From Rhodocyclaceae bacterium (GTDB lineage Bacteria > Pseudomonadota > Gammaproteobacteria > Burkholderiales > Rhodocyclaceae), in assembly GCA_025361105.1 (NCBI GenBank), contig JANYAW010000130.1, forward strand, positions 1-9,979: a stretch of 9,979 bases of DNA, read 5' to 3'. The notes under the pieces were generated by a model. That model saw nothing but the letters and a program-made list of their open reading frames with translations, did not search any database and was not told where the DNA came from. The translations under genes were made by a program, and so were the position numbers. Below, piece by piece: positions 1-8,100 of this stretch. Numbering within the stretch: the stretch's first letter is position 1; every line of letters begins with the position of its first letter.

Positions 1-183
1 AGCAGAAATCACGCGGATGCCAATGGGCAATTCGTCTATCGGCTCGGCAAATCGGGTGGCGGAAACGACTACGGTGGGGGTGCTGTTGGATACCTGGGCT
101 AGTGCCGGGAAACTACTGAAAAGTGCCGCAGAAATCAGAGAAAGCTTGGCAATGCGATGTGGAAAGTTTGGATGTGCGTTCAT
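1..183 (-). CDS. btuB: TonB-dependent outer-membrane receptor, BtuB-like (vitamin B12), N-terminal part only
   Basis: Only the first 61 codons lie in the window; the gene runs off the left edge. The start ATG (183-181) has a strong Shine-Dalgarno sequence (GAAGGAG, reverse complement of 190-196) at good spacing. The product begins with a signal peptide: charged n-region, hydrophobic core LISAALFSSF, and likely cleavage after PALA, before QVSNS. Next comes a TonB-box-like stretch (TVVVSATRF) and the first part of a plug domain (ELPIGIRVIS), as in BtuB and related receptors. The family binds a scarce ligand at the outer membrane and imports it into the periplasm using TonB-ExbBD energy. The substrate is assigned from the cobalamin riboswitch in its leader (about 328-504), which makes cobalamin or a corrinoid the best guess. 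The barrel is not visible, so BtuB itself rather than another corrinoid receptor is an inference. Confidence 0.85.
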   Translation of the reverse strand, partial: MNAHPNFPHRIAKLSLISAALFSSFPALAQVSNSTPTVVVSATRFAEPIDELPIGIRVISA

Positions 184-188
184 GGAAT

Positions 189-256
189 TCTCCTTCTTCG
201 ACCCACGTCCCCGTAGGTCGATGCGTGCAACGAAATAAGAAAGCGCGTGAAGGAGA
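189..256 (-). promoter_or_regulatory. Predicted expression platform: anti-Shine-Dalgarno helix in the receptor leader
   Basis: On the transcript (minus strand) UCUCCUUC (from 256-249) is perfectly complementary over 8 nt to GAAGGAGA (from 196-189), which is the ribosome binding site of the receptor gene. The loop between them holds a further hairpin, TCGACC/GGTCGA (198-203 with 216-221). Forming the long helix would hide the ribosome binding site. No hairpin followed by a U-run is visible between the aptamer and the start codon, so control at translation initiation is favoured over an intrinsic terminator. The pairing is seen directly; its switching with B12 is inferred. Confidence 0.55.
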
Positions 257-327
257 TTCGTCGGAGTCGGCGCGCCAAATGCGGTGCGACAAACAACCGC
301 ACGCCGCCCCTCGCAGCGAATTCAACG

Positions 328-504
328 GTTGTTCGTGGCCGGTCTCCGGGCTCAGAAGTCTTGCGGCATCGCCTTCCCAAGGAGTTCGTCCTCAGTGGCA
401 AACTGATGCAGCCTCACTTCCTTACCGTTGCGGGGGCAGCACAGGCATCAGACCTGTTTCCCGTTTCACCGTCGGAGAAAATCCCCTCGGGCACCGCGAA
501 CAAT
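328..504 (-). promoter_or_regulatory. Cobalamin riboswitch (B12 element) aptamer
   Basis: Read on the minus strand, all landmarks of the cobalamin aptamer occur in order. A closing P1 helix is formed by UUGUUCG (503-497) and CGAACAA (335-329). It is followed by GGTGC near 495, GGTGAAACGGGAA (470-458), the hallmark core GCTGCCCCCGCAACGG (about 441-426), a CCACTG element near 395, GGGAAGGC near 375, and the B12 box AGCCCGGAGACCGGCC (352-337). The element sits about 145 nt upstream of the receptor start codon. In known examples adenosylcobalamin or a related corrinoid binds the RNA and lowers expression of the uptake gene. The aptamer looks intact. The exact ends are set by the P1 pairing and could be a few bases off. 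Confidence 0.95.
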
Positions 505-510
505 GGAGCG

Positions 511-516
511 ATTTTA
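511..516 (-). promoter_or_regulatory. Possible -10 element for the riboswitch/receptor transcript
   Basis: The minus strand reads TAAAAT here. Transcription starting 6-8 nt downstream would begin at about 503-505, exactly at the 5' strand of the riboswitch P1 helix, which is the main support. No good -35 hexamer is found at 16-18 nt spacing (the sequence there is AATCCC), so this is a weak or activator-dependent promoter if real. Confidence 0.35.
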
Positions 517-541
517 CACGCTCACCTGCGCAAGGGATTCA

Positions 542-567
542 CCAGTTGGTGCTGGTGGCACGCCGTT
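542..567 (+). repeat. Dispersed short repeat, copy A (intergenic)
   Basis: A 26-bp segment starting CCAGTTGGTG and ending CACGCCGTT matches 1554-1579 at 25 of 26 positions, in the same orientation and 1012 bp apart. It contains a hairpin CACCAG (540-545)/CTGGTG (552-557) with loop TTGGTG. It lies between the ribE stop codon and the receptor promoter. The length and near-identity exclude chance. It looks like a member of a small palindromic intergenic repeat family, but I do not recognise a named one. Confidence 0.75.
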
Positions 568-571
568 GTTC

Positions 572-592
572 CCTGAGTTCAATCAGCTCAGG
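572..592 (-). terminator. Weak hairpin at the 3' end of ribE
   Basis: CCTGAG (572-577) and CTCAGG (587-592) form a 6-bp stem with a 9-nt loop overlapping the ribE stop codon. No U-rich tract follows on the minus strand, so it is a poor intrinsic terminator. It may act with the nearby repeat hairpin (540-557) to limit readthrough into the riboswitch, or do nothing. Confidence 0.25.
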
Positions 593-1187
593 CAGTTAGC
601 AAGCGCTCGCAATAGCGTGCGATCAAATCAATTTCCAGATTCACTGCGTCACCTTCACGCAAATATTTGAGCGTGGTATTGGCGATGGTGTGCGGAATCA
701 AGTTGATCGAAAATTTGCGACCAGACACGCTGTTGGTGGTGAGCGATACGCCATTGACGCAAATCGAGCCTTTGCGGGCGATGTACTTGGCGAGTGACTT
801 GGGCGCTTTGATGACTAGCTCATGCGATTCGCCGATGGGCGCAAAACGCAGCACTTCGCCCAAGCCATCGACATGCCCGCTGACCAAATGTCCACCGAGC
901 CGGTCAGCCAGGCGCAGCGCTTTTTCGAGATTGACTTCGTTGTGTTCAGAGGCACCCAAGCCGGTGGTGCAGTTCAAAGTTTCCAGCGAGACATCGACTT
1001 TGAATTGCGTTTTGGCCGATTTGGATTTCGCAATCACCGTCAAACACACGCCGTTATGCGCGATGGAATCGCCCAGCACGACATCGGATAAATCCAAATT
1101 GCCTGCCGCAATAGTCAGGCGCACGCCTTGTGCTAGCGGCTTACGTGTGACAATTTTGCCGACGGCGGCGACGATTCCAGTGAACAT
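588..1187 (-). CDS. ribE: Riboflavin synthase, alpha subunit
   Basis: The 199-residue product matches the usual length of riboflavin synthase. The enzyme dismutates two molecules of 6,7-dimethyl-8-ribityllumazine into riboflavin and 5-amino-6-ribitylaminouracil, the last step of riboflavin synthesis in the cytoplasm. It shows the family N-terminus MFTGIVAAVG, so the start is certain. There are two lumazine-binding (barrel) halves: the first has NGVCLTV (Cys48 at the conserved position), and the second has HLVSGHVDG (100-108), CVNGVSLT (143-150) and PHTIANTTL (165-173). The C-terminus NLEIDLIARYCERLL is typical. The gene starts 2 nt after the dsbD stop codon and has no clear Shine-Dalgarno sequence, which suggests translational coupling to dsbD in one transcript. 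No ribD, ribBA or ribH lies beside it and there is no FMN riboswitch here. Some genomes call this gene ribC. Confidence 0.96.
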   Translation of the reverse strand: MFTGIVAAVGKIVTRKPLAQGVRLTIAAGNLDLSDVVLGDSIAHNGVCLTVIAKSKSAKTQFKVDVSLETLNCTTGLGASEHNEVNLEKALRLADRLGGHLVSGHVDGLGEVLRFAPIGESHELVIKAPKSLAKYIARKGSICVNGVSLTTNSVSGRKFSINLIPHTIANTTLKYLREGDAVNLEIDLIARYCERLLTA

Positions 1188-1189
1188 TT

Positions 1190-3058
1190 TTATTTCAGCA
1201 CTCGCTGCAAAGTAGGCAAAAATGCTTCGGCATTTTGATAGCCGACCACACGCAATTCCGGAATTTCCTTGCCGTCTGCAGAGAAGAAAATAATCCCCGG
1301 CGGGCCGAATAATTCAAAGCGCTTGAGCAAGGCTTGATCGGCTTCGGTGTTGGCCGTCACATCTGCTTGCAGGAGCAGCATTTTGCTCATCGCGGTGGCG
1401 ACCTTAGCGTCGGCGAAAGTGTAGCGTTCCATCTCTTTACAGCTCACACACCAGTCGGCGTAGAAGTCGAGCATGACCGGCGTTTTTGCGTTCTCCAGTT
1501 CGCGGTCGAGCGCTTCGATTGAGGCGACGCGTTTGAACGCGGTTTGGTGCACGCCAGTTGGTGCTGGTGACACGCCGTTAGGTGTAACCTGCAAGAAATT
1601 CAAAGGCTGCAAAGGATCACGCGCGCCGCCAAGTAGCCCGACCAAGATCGCCGAGCCCACGAGCAGCAGTATCACGCCAAGGCCTTTGCCAAATCGTTGC
1701 CACCTATGCGCATTGGCGGACAATGAATCGAGCGCATGCAGATAAATAGCTGGCAGGATAAGCAGTGCTGCCCAGCCCAACATCACCAGCCAAGCGGGCA
1801 TCACCGGCGAGACTAACCAGAGCGCGGTGGCGAGCATTAGCACGCCGAAAAATTGTTTCACGCCGTCCATCCACGGGCCGGTTTTGGGTAGCAAGCTGCG
1901 CGAAAAAGCGCCGACCAATAACAGCGGCACGCCCATGCCCAACGCCATTGTGAATAGTGCCACGCCGCCTAAAACCGCGTCACCGGTTTTGGCAATGTAA
2001 AGCAGCGCGCCGGCCAGTGGTGCGGCCACGCATGGTCCGACGATCAGTGCCGAGAGCGCACCCATCACGGCAATCGCGCCGAGCGAGCCGCCTTGGTGAT
2101 TTGCTGATTCGGACAAGCGTGATTGAAATGCGCTGGGCAATTGCAATTCGTAAAAACCAAACATCGATAGCGATAGCACGACAAACACCATTCCAAACGT
2201 GCTGAGCACCCAGACATTTTGCAAGGCGTTGGTGAGCAGTGTGCCTGACAAACCCGCAGCCACGCCAACGGCGGCGTAGGTCAGCGCCATACCGAGCACA
2301 TAGGCGCAGGAGAGCACAAAGGCGCGCAAGTGTGTCACCGCGTGACCATGATTTACGATGATGCCGGACAAAATCGGTACCATAGGCAAGACGCAAGGTG
2401 TCAGCGATAACAGCAGGCCAAAGCCGAAGAAGCTCACCAACACCAAGGCCGTGCTTTTGCCATGGAATAACGCAGCAATGCGGCTGGTTTCGTCTTGTGC
2501 AACTGGCGTGGTGTTTGGCGTGACGAGTTCGCTAGTTGGTACTAGCGTGGAGTCTCGGTTTTGGGCAGCCGAGCCGCTTTGCGAATTTCCCGCGCCGCCG
2601 CCAAGTGATGACGAAACCGCCGCACTCACGAAATCAATCGGTGCTTCCTGAGTCAGTGGTGGATAACAAATTCCGCCATCCCAGCAGCCTTGCGAGACTG
2701 TCTTGAGCGTAAAACTTCCGCCTTTGGCGATGATCTGCGAATCCAGCGGCAGCAAAATTTTTACTTCTTTGCGATACGTCTCCACCTTGCCAAAGAGCTC
2801 GTCGGTTTTCATTATGCCTTTTGGATATTTGGCTGCGCCTAATTTGATAACTGCATTTCCGTCGACCAACGAGAATTTGAACTTGTCACGATACATGTAA
2901 TAGCCATCGGCAATCGTCCAGCGTGCTTCAATGGAATTGCCATCAATGACGCTTGCAGACAAGCGAAACGCCTGTGTGGGTGGCAATGGTTCATCGGCGT
3001 AAGCCGCTCCGCCGATTGGCAAGCTCAGCGCTAGTAGAACGAGCAGTGCGCGCATCAT
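1190..3058 (-). CDS. dsbD: Thiol:disulfide interchange protein DsbD (protein-disulfide reductase)
   Basis: This inner-membrane protein carries electrons from cytoplasmic thioredoxin to periplasmic partners such as DsbC, DsbG and cytochrome c maturation thioredoxins. All three parts are present in 622 residues. A signal peptide (about 1-21, ending GGAAYA) precedes the periplasmic alpha domain with GCWDGGICYPP (Cys125, Cys131). The multi-helix beta domain (about 200-475) has LTPCVLPMVP (Cys222) and GPCVAAPLAG (Cys343). The C-terminal thioredoxin-like gamma domain has DFYADWCVSCKEME (Cys537-Val-Ser-Cys540). All six redox cysteines are intact. A low-complexity Ser/Gly/Asn linker (about 145-190) joins alpha and beta. 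The beta-gamma linker (about 491-504, VTPNGVSPAPTGVH) is encoded by a copy of a dispersed DNA repeat. The start ATG at 3058 (or 3055, since the protein begins MM) has no strong ribosome binding site. ribE follows after 2 nt. Confidence 0.96.
   Translation of the reverse strand: MMRALLVLLALSLPIGGAAYADEPLPPTQAFRLSASVIDGNSIEARWTIADGYYMYRDKFKFSLVDGNAVIKLGAAKYPKGIMKTDELFGKVETYRKEVKILLPLDSQIIAKGGSFTLKTVSQGCWDGGICYPPLTQEAPIDFVSAAVSSSLGGGAGNSQSGSAAQNRDSTLVPTSELVTPNTTPVAQDETSRIAALFHGKSTALVLVSFFGFGLLLSLTPCVLPMVPILSGIIVNHGHAVTHLRAFVLSCAYVLGMALTYAAVGVAAGLSGTLLTNALQNVWVLSTFGMVFVVLSLSMFGFYELQLPSAFQSRLSESANHQGGSLGAIAVMGALSALIVGPCVAAPLAGALLYIAKTGDAVLGGVALFTMALGMGVPLLLVGAFSRSLLPKTGPWMDGVKQFFGVLMLATALWLVSPVMPAWLVMLGWAALLILPAIYLHALDSLSANAHRWQRFGKGLGVILLLVGSAILVGLLGGARDPLQPLNFLQVTPNGVSPAPTGVHQTAFKRVASIEALDRELENAKTPVMLDFYADWCVSCKEMERYTFADAKVATAMSKMLLLQADVTANTEADQALLKRFELFGPPGIIFFSADGKEIPELRVVGYQNAEAFLPTLQRVLK
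1554..1579 (+). repeat. Dispersed short repeat, copy B (inside dsbD)
   Basis: This copy is 25/26 identical to 542-567 and in the same orientation. It lies in the dsbD segment encoding the linker between the membrane domain and the thioredoxin-like domain. The reading frame is kept, and the repeat encodes roughly NGVSPAPTG, a flexible Pro/Gly-rich stretch. Two direct copies flank all of ribE and the 3' third of dsbD. Confidence 0.75.
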
Positions 3059-3393
3059 GAGGCCACACCGCCGTCACATTTTTGCCACACAGTTGCGATG
3101 AAATTGCCGCCAAACGGAATTACGCGTGCCACAGCACTACTGCCTGAAAATCGGGATGTAAATAGCATCCGAACATTGTACTCGTGCCACCATTGCGGGC
3201 GTTGGTGGGTGTTTGGCCAGCCAGCGCGCAGTGGCATCGGACAAACTAGGGGGTGGAAATCCATGCGTATCAACTTGTCGATTGAGATGGAAAGAGTTAC
3301 ATTGTCAAAACCTATGACGGCGGTGTTGAAATATAGTGCTTTAGCGCTTGCCGTGCGGTTCTGCCACGTTGTTCAATGCGAAATGGAAAAGCC
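3059..3393. other. Divergent intergenic region between dsbD and the two-partner secretion genes
   Basis: About 335 bp separate the dsbD start (leftward) from the transporter start (rightward), so both promoters should lie here. I see only weak promoter-like pieces: TACAAT on the minus strand (3180-3175) and TATAGT on the plus strand (3332-3337) with a TTGTCA at 3302-3307. The last two are spaced 24 nt apart, too far for a standard sigma-70 promoter. Open frames crossing this region on both strands encode unrecognisable proteins and have no good ribosome binding site. I see no repeats, RNA genes or terminator hairpins. Confidence 0.5.
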
Positions 3394-5046
3394 ATGAAAT
3401 TCAAATTGATCTCTGCTGTTCTCGCCGCTGGATTGCTTGCCGTCGCCGTTCCCGGACAAGCGCAAGAAGAGCGCTTCGACATTAGTCGATTTGATGTCAA
3501 AGGCAATACGCTTTTGAATCAGACCGACATCGATGCGCTGGTCGCGCCCTTCGTTGGCCCGAAACGCAACTATGGCGATATACAAAAGGCGCTGGAAGCG
3601 GTCGAAGGCGCATATCGTGCACGCGGTTATGGTACGGTCAATGTGTATGTGCCCGAGCAAGAACTGACCTCGGGCGCGGTGCGCATCGAAGTGACTGAAG
3701 CGGTGCTGGGCAAAATCAATGTAACCGGCAACAAGTTTTTTGATTCGACCAATGTGCGTGCATCACTGCCGCTACTGGTTGAAGGCAAAACGCCAAACTT
3801 GCGTGATTTGTCGGAAAGCGTTCAGTTGGCCAACGAAAATCCGGCCAAGCAAGTGGATGTCACACTTGGGGTGTCTGATGACCCGAACAAAGTTGATGCG
3901 ACGGTCACCGTGGTCGACAGTAATCCGCGAAAATTTATTGTGACCTTGGATAACACCGGTTCAAAAACCTCGGGCGATGTTCGCACTGGTCTGGCTTATC
4001 AGCATGCCAATTTGCTCGGTGGTGATGAAGTGCTGACGGCGGCCTACACGACATCTCCCGACAAACCGAAAGACACCAAAGTAGACGTGTATAGCTTGGC
4101 CTATCGTCAACCGCTTTACACGTGGGGCGATAGTATCGACGTAATTTACGGCAATTCAAATGTCAGCACACCGACTCCGCAAGCGACCGGATTTGGTGCG
4201 GCCTTTGGGATCGCGGGCAAAGGTGAAGTGATTTCTTTGCGCTGGAATCACCTTTTTTCCCGCAGTGGCGAATACACCTCGCGTTTGGTGATGGGACTAG
4301 ACCATAAATATTTCAACACCCGCTGCCCGTTGGCTGGCGTTGCAACATCGTATGACCCGCCAAATGCGCCGGGCGCGGTGCCGAGTTGCATCCCGCATTC
4401 GGATAAACCGGTTTCGCTGAACTATCAGGGGCAATGGCAAGGTGTTGGATTTGCTGCCGATTACAACGTCGGTGCGGCAATGAACTTGCCTTTGGGCACC
4501 AAGTACACCAATCCCGCAGGTACTGGTGCTGATCGATACAGTTATATTTCCAATCGTACCGTTCCTGATGATTTTAAGGTCGTTCGCTACGGTGGTAGTT
4601 ACACCAAGGCCTTGGGTGATTGGCAGTTGCGTGGTGCCTTGAGCGGACAATTCACGTCTGACGGGTTGATTGCGGGCGAGCAAATCGGTCTGGCAGGCTC
4701 GTCAGCTGTGCGGGGATTTAACGAGCGCGCCGTGGCCACTGATCGTGGCCATGTGGTGAACTTGGAAGGCTATACGCCGGAATTTGGTGCTGGTTTGGGT
4801 ATCCCGGGTAGCTTGCGCGCTTTGGCGTTTTTTGATTTTGCACGTGGCGATAACCTCCGGCTTGCGACCTTGAGTACCGTATCCGCTACAGAAGGAATTG
4901 CATCGGCCGGATTGGGATTGCGTTATAGCAAAGACAAAGATTTGTCGTTAAAACTAGACTTCGCCGTGGTGACTCAACCGGGGCCGGCGGGCACAGAAAG
5001 TCGTGGCGATGTGCGCGGGCATTTGAATATGAGCATAGGGTTCTAG
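3394..5046 (+). CDS. TpsB outer-membrane transporter of a two-partner secretion system (ShlB/FhaC/HecB family)
   Basis: The protein forms the outer-membrane pore that secretes its TpsA partner. Of 550 residues, about 1-24 are a signal peptide (ends PGQAQ). Two POTRA domains follow (about 28-102 and 103-177). The first contains IQKALEAVEGAYRARGYG and the conserved YVPEQELTSGAVRIEV, which bind the secretion substrate in the periplasm. The rest is a beta-barrel of the Omp85/TpsB class, with the L6 signature VRGF at 439-442 and a C-terminal Phe (SIGF) used for barrel assembly. Cys311 and Cys332 sit in one predicted extracellular loop. The usual N-terminal plug helix and Pro-rich linker before POTRA1 seem absent. 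I chose ATG 3394 because GGAA lies at proper spacing upstream and the signal peptide begins there; an in-frame ATG at 3376 would add six residues and has no Shine-Dalgarno sequence. The TpsA gene follows after 92 nt. Confidence 0.93.
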   Translation: MKFKLISAVLAAGLLAVAVPGQAQEERFDISRFDVKGNTLLNQTDIDALVAPFVGPKRNYGDIQKALEAVEGAYRARGYGTVNVYVPEQELTSGAVRIEVTEAVLGKINVTGNKFFDSTNVRASLPLLVEGKTPNLRDLSESVQLANENPAKQVDVTLGVSDDPNKVDATVTVVDSNPRKFIVTLDNTGSKTSGDVRTGLAYQHANLLGGDEVLTAAYTTSPDKPKDTKVDVYSLAYRQPLYTWGDSIDVIYGNSNVSTPTPQATGFGAAFGIAGKGEVISLRWNHLFSRSGEYTSRLVMGLDHKYFNTRCPLAGVATSYDPPNAPGAVPSCIPHSDKPVSLNYQGQWQGVGFAADYNVGAAMNLPLGTKYTNPAGTGADRYSYISNRTVPDDFKVVRYGGSYTKALGDWQLRGALSGQFTSDGLIAGEQIGLAGSSAVRGFNERAVATDRGHVVNLEGYTPEFGAGLGIPGSLRALAFFDFARGDNLRLATLSTVSATEGIASAGLGLRYSKDKDLSLKLDFAVVTQPGPAGTESRGDVRGHLNMSIGF

Positions 5047-5124
5047 TCAGCGTGAGCGCCGTTTAATACACCACAGCGGGAGACGAAATTTTTTTGGCGT
5101 GAGCCTGCCGCGTTCTCCAGAAAT

Positions 5125-5130
5125 AAAGGA
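5125..5130 (+). promoter_or_regulatory. Ribosome binding site of the TpsA gene
   Basis: AAAGGA ends 8 nt before the ATG at 5139 and fixes that start. The rest of the 92-nt gap after the transporter gene shows a T-run at 5091-5097 but no hairpin ahead of it. I therefore expect the two secretion genes to be co-transcribed. Confidence 0.7.
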
Positions 5131-5138
5131 AAGCGAAC

Positions 5139-8100
5139 ATGACACAGCATCACAAATCGTCTATTGGCACAGTTTCTCGCAAACCAGCTAGAGCGCGCAC
5201 CCGTTTTCTTGTCGCCGCTGTTTCTGGTTGTTTCGTTTCTAGCGCAATGGCCGATCCAGCGGCATTCACTGTGGTCAATGGAGCGGCGGTTGCGACACAA
5301 GTTGGTAATGTCCTCACCATCACCAACAGTGCCGGGGCGATTCTTAACTGGAATAAATTTGGCGTTGCGGCTGGCGACACCACGCGGTTTCAGCAGCCTT
5401 CGGCTTCATCAGCGGTGCTCAATCGCGTGCTGGCGGGTGCGCCGATTTCCGAAATCTACGGCACATTAAGTTCCAATGGCAGAGTCTGGCTGATTAATCC
5501 GTCAGGCATTCTGGTTGGCGCGAGTGGGCGTGTTGATACAGCAGGATTTGTTGCCGGTACTTTGGGTGTCTCCAATTCAGATTTCCTCGCCGGTCGTTTC
5601 AACTTTGGCGCCAGCGAAGGTACTACCGCAGGCATCGGTGCCGTGGTTAATCACGGTGCAATCACCACATCTTCGGGTGGTTCGGTGTATCTCATCGCAC
5701 CGAATGTGAGCAATGACGGCATCATCACCACGCCGCAAGGCGAAACGATTCTGGCTGCTGGGCAAACCGTCCAGTTGATTGACACTGGCACGCCGGGTGT
5801 CAAGGTAGAAATAACAGGAGCAGAAGGCAACGCTACCAATTTGGGCGACATCGTGTCTGATGCCGGACGCATCGGTATCGCCGGGGTCATCGTTCGAAAT
5901 TCAGGCACGCTCAATGCCAGCAGCGTGGTCAGTGAAGGCGGGCGGGTATTCCTTAAAGCGAGTCAAGATGCCTATGTGGATGACGCTGGCCGAATTGTCA
6001 CGACGGGCACCAAAGGCGGTAGCGTTGAAGTGCTTGGCAATAATGTGACCTTGGCGGGTGACAGCAACATCGAAGCCAATGCGGGGTCAGTTGGTGCTGG
6101 TGGTACGGTGTTGATTTTGGCTAGAGACATCGCTGACGTGCATGGCGCGATTTCGGCGCGTGGCGGCGCGACTGGCGGCGATGGTGGTTTCGTTGAGACC
6201 TCCGGTCACATACTCGACACGACAGGTATCAAGGTAAATGCCGGTGCGAGTAGCGGCCGCGCTGGGACATGGCTACTTGACCCGAACGATATCGTTATTG
6301 CCCATGGCGGGTCGGACTCTCAAATTACAGGCAGCACTCCTTTCCAACCGAATCAGACAAATAATTCGGTCACCACACTGAGCGACACCACGATCAACGC
6401 GAGCTTAAGTTCCGGTACGTCGGTGCTTGTGCAAACGACTTCCGCCAATTCGGGTAATGGCGATATCACTGTTAATTCAGGCGTTGTTATTGGGCCGGGC
6501 TCGGCAACCAACAACCCAACTTTGAGCTTGAACGCCGCTCGCGATATTACGGTGCAGAGTGCACGGATTGGCGGCACAACGAGTTATGGCCTTGGTATCA
6601 ACTTGACGGCAGCCAGGGACATCTTTATTACGAACTCGGCACTGGAATCCAATGGTGCCGCGATGAATCTTGTTAGCGGACGCGATTTCACTCTGACGGC
6701 GAGCGCTGGAAATGGCAGCATCGTTAGTACGGCTGGCTGTTCAACGCCTGCCGACGTTGCGTGCCGAGAAAATCCTGCGACATTTACGTTCATATCTGGC
6801 GGCTTGCAAACAATTAACGCCGGCGGTACGGTCAAAGTTGAAGCCAACGCGGCTGGCGGCGTGGGCGTGTCGCTGTTTTCCGGTGGAGGGCAATCAATTA
6901 CTGCAAACGCGGTGGAAGTTCGTGGCGGATTGGTTGGCGACGGCAATGACGCTTGGATAACAAATCGTTCGGTAGCTCCACAGACCATCAGCGCACACTC
7001 GATTTTGTTGAAAGGTGGTGGAACGAATTCGAATGACCAAAACGATGATGCGGGCATTTACTCATCGTCCGGGCGCCAGACGATCAACATTACCGGAACC
7101 GCTGGATCTTTGACACTGAACGGTGGCAGTGCCGGTGGCTTGGCGCACAACAACGCCGCATTGCTCCAGTCCGGCGGGGCGGGCGGGCAGGTGATCAATG
7201 TATACGGTGGCGGCTCTGTTTTAGTCCAGGGTGGTGGCGGTACTGGCAGTTATGAAGATTGGGCAATGATTACCTCGAGCTCAACGCAGGCAGTCAATAT
7301 CGACGGCGGCGGCTCGATTGTGCTTAGAGGTGGCGCCGGGAACGGAAATAACAACGTAACTGCCCCTGCGGATGGCATGAGCAACAATTTCGCAAGGTTG
7401 AGTGCGGCAGGCGGCCAAACCATTGCCTACACGGGCAGCGGAACTGGGCATTTGGACCTGTTTGGCGGTTCTGTGGGAAGTTCAAACTATGCGCGCGTCG
7501 CAAATACCGGTTCCGGTTTGCAATCGATCACCGGAAACCCGATCATTGGACTGACAGGCGGCGATACGGGCGGGTTGGGTGGTAGTGATGAGTTTATGTC
7601 TGGTGTTTTTGCGCCGGCGCGGGGCAACACTGCCATTATCGCGTCAGGAAAGGCCTACGACGCGAACGGAGACTTTATCGTCGATACAGGCAACTGGGTG
7701 CAGGGCACGCAGAGCATTAGCGCCGCTGAAATTAACATCAAGGCAACTTCGCTTGCCGGCGTAGCTACCGGTCAGTCCGGTGCAGGACTATTCTCGGCTT
7801 TTGACCAGACCGTTAACGTGCTCGGCACCTTGAGCGTGATGGCAGGCGATTCAAGCGACAGAAGTCGTGCACGGGTCTGGAGTATGGGGGGTGAGCAACG
7901 CATCACCGCTAACAAACTACAGATCGTCGGCGCTCAGTCCGGAAATATCGACAACAATTTAGCAACTGTAAATTCGTTGGGAAATCAGTTCGTTACCCTT
8001 AATGCTGATGGTAGCCAGGGTCTTGCCTTATTACTGCAAACAAACAACAGTAGCGCAACCAATTTGTTGAATAATAGTTTTACTGGTAGCCAGACCGTTA

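Noticed and set aside
279..308. Intrinsic terminator for the riboswitch (GTGCG/CGCAC or TGCGG/CCGCA hairpin)
   Set aside because: The stem is only about 5 bp and is not followed by a U-run on the transcript. The anti-SD helix explains the leader better.
123..599. 158-codon plus-strand frame across the riboswitch region
   Set aside because: It is antisense to a well-supported riboswitch and the receptor start, without a ribosome binding site or family resemblance.
542..1579. Direct repeats flanking ribE as ends of a mobile element
   Set aside because: The enclosed segment is ribE plus the end of an intact dsbD reading frame. There is no transposase, target-site duplication or terminal inverted repeat.
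3055..3273. 72-codon minus-strand frame that overlaps the dsbD start as ATGA
   Set aside because: The overlap looks like translational coupling, but the frame depends on a TTG start, has no ribosome binding site, and its product (rich in Trp, His, Pro and Arg) resembles no family and looks like translated intergenic DNA.
3098..3397. Plus-strand open frame of 99 codons ahead of the TpsB gene
   Set aside because: No Shine-Dalgarno sequence, unnatural composition, and it runs into the TpsB start region in another frame. It is more likely leader DNA.
5047..5138. Possible terminator between the transporter and exoprotein genes (T-run at 5091-5097)
   Set aside because: No stable GC-rich inverted repeat precedes the T-run.
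6088..6103. 16-bp match in the TpsA gene to the dispersed repeat (CAGTTGGTGCTGGTGG)
   Set aside because: The match stops after 16 bp and the sequence encodes the Gly-rich SVGAGG typical of this protein. Chance similarity in Gly codons is the simpler explanation.
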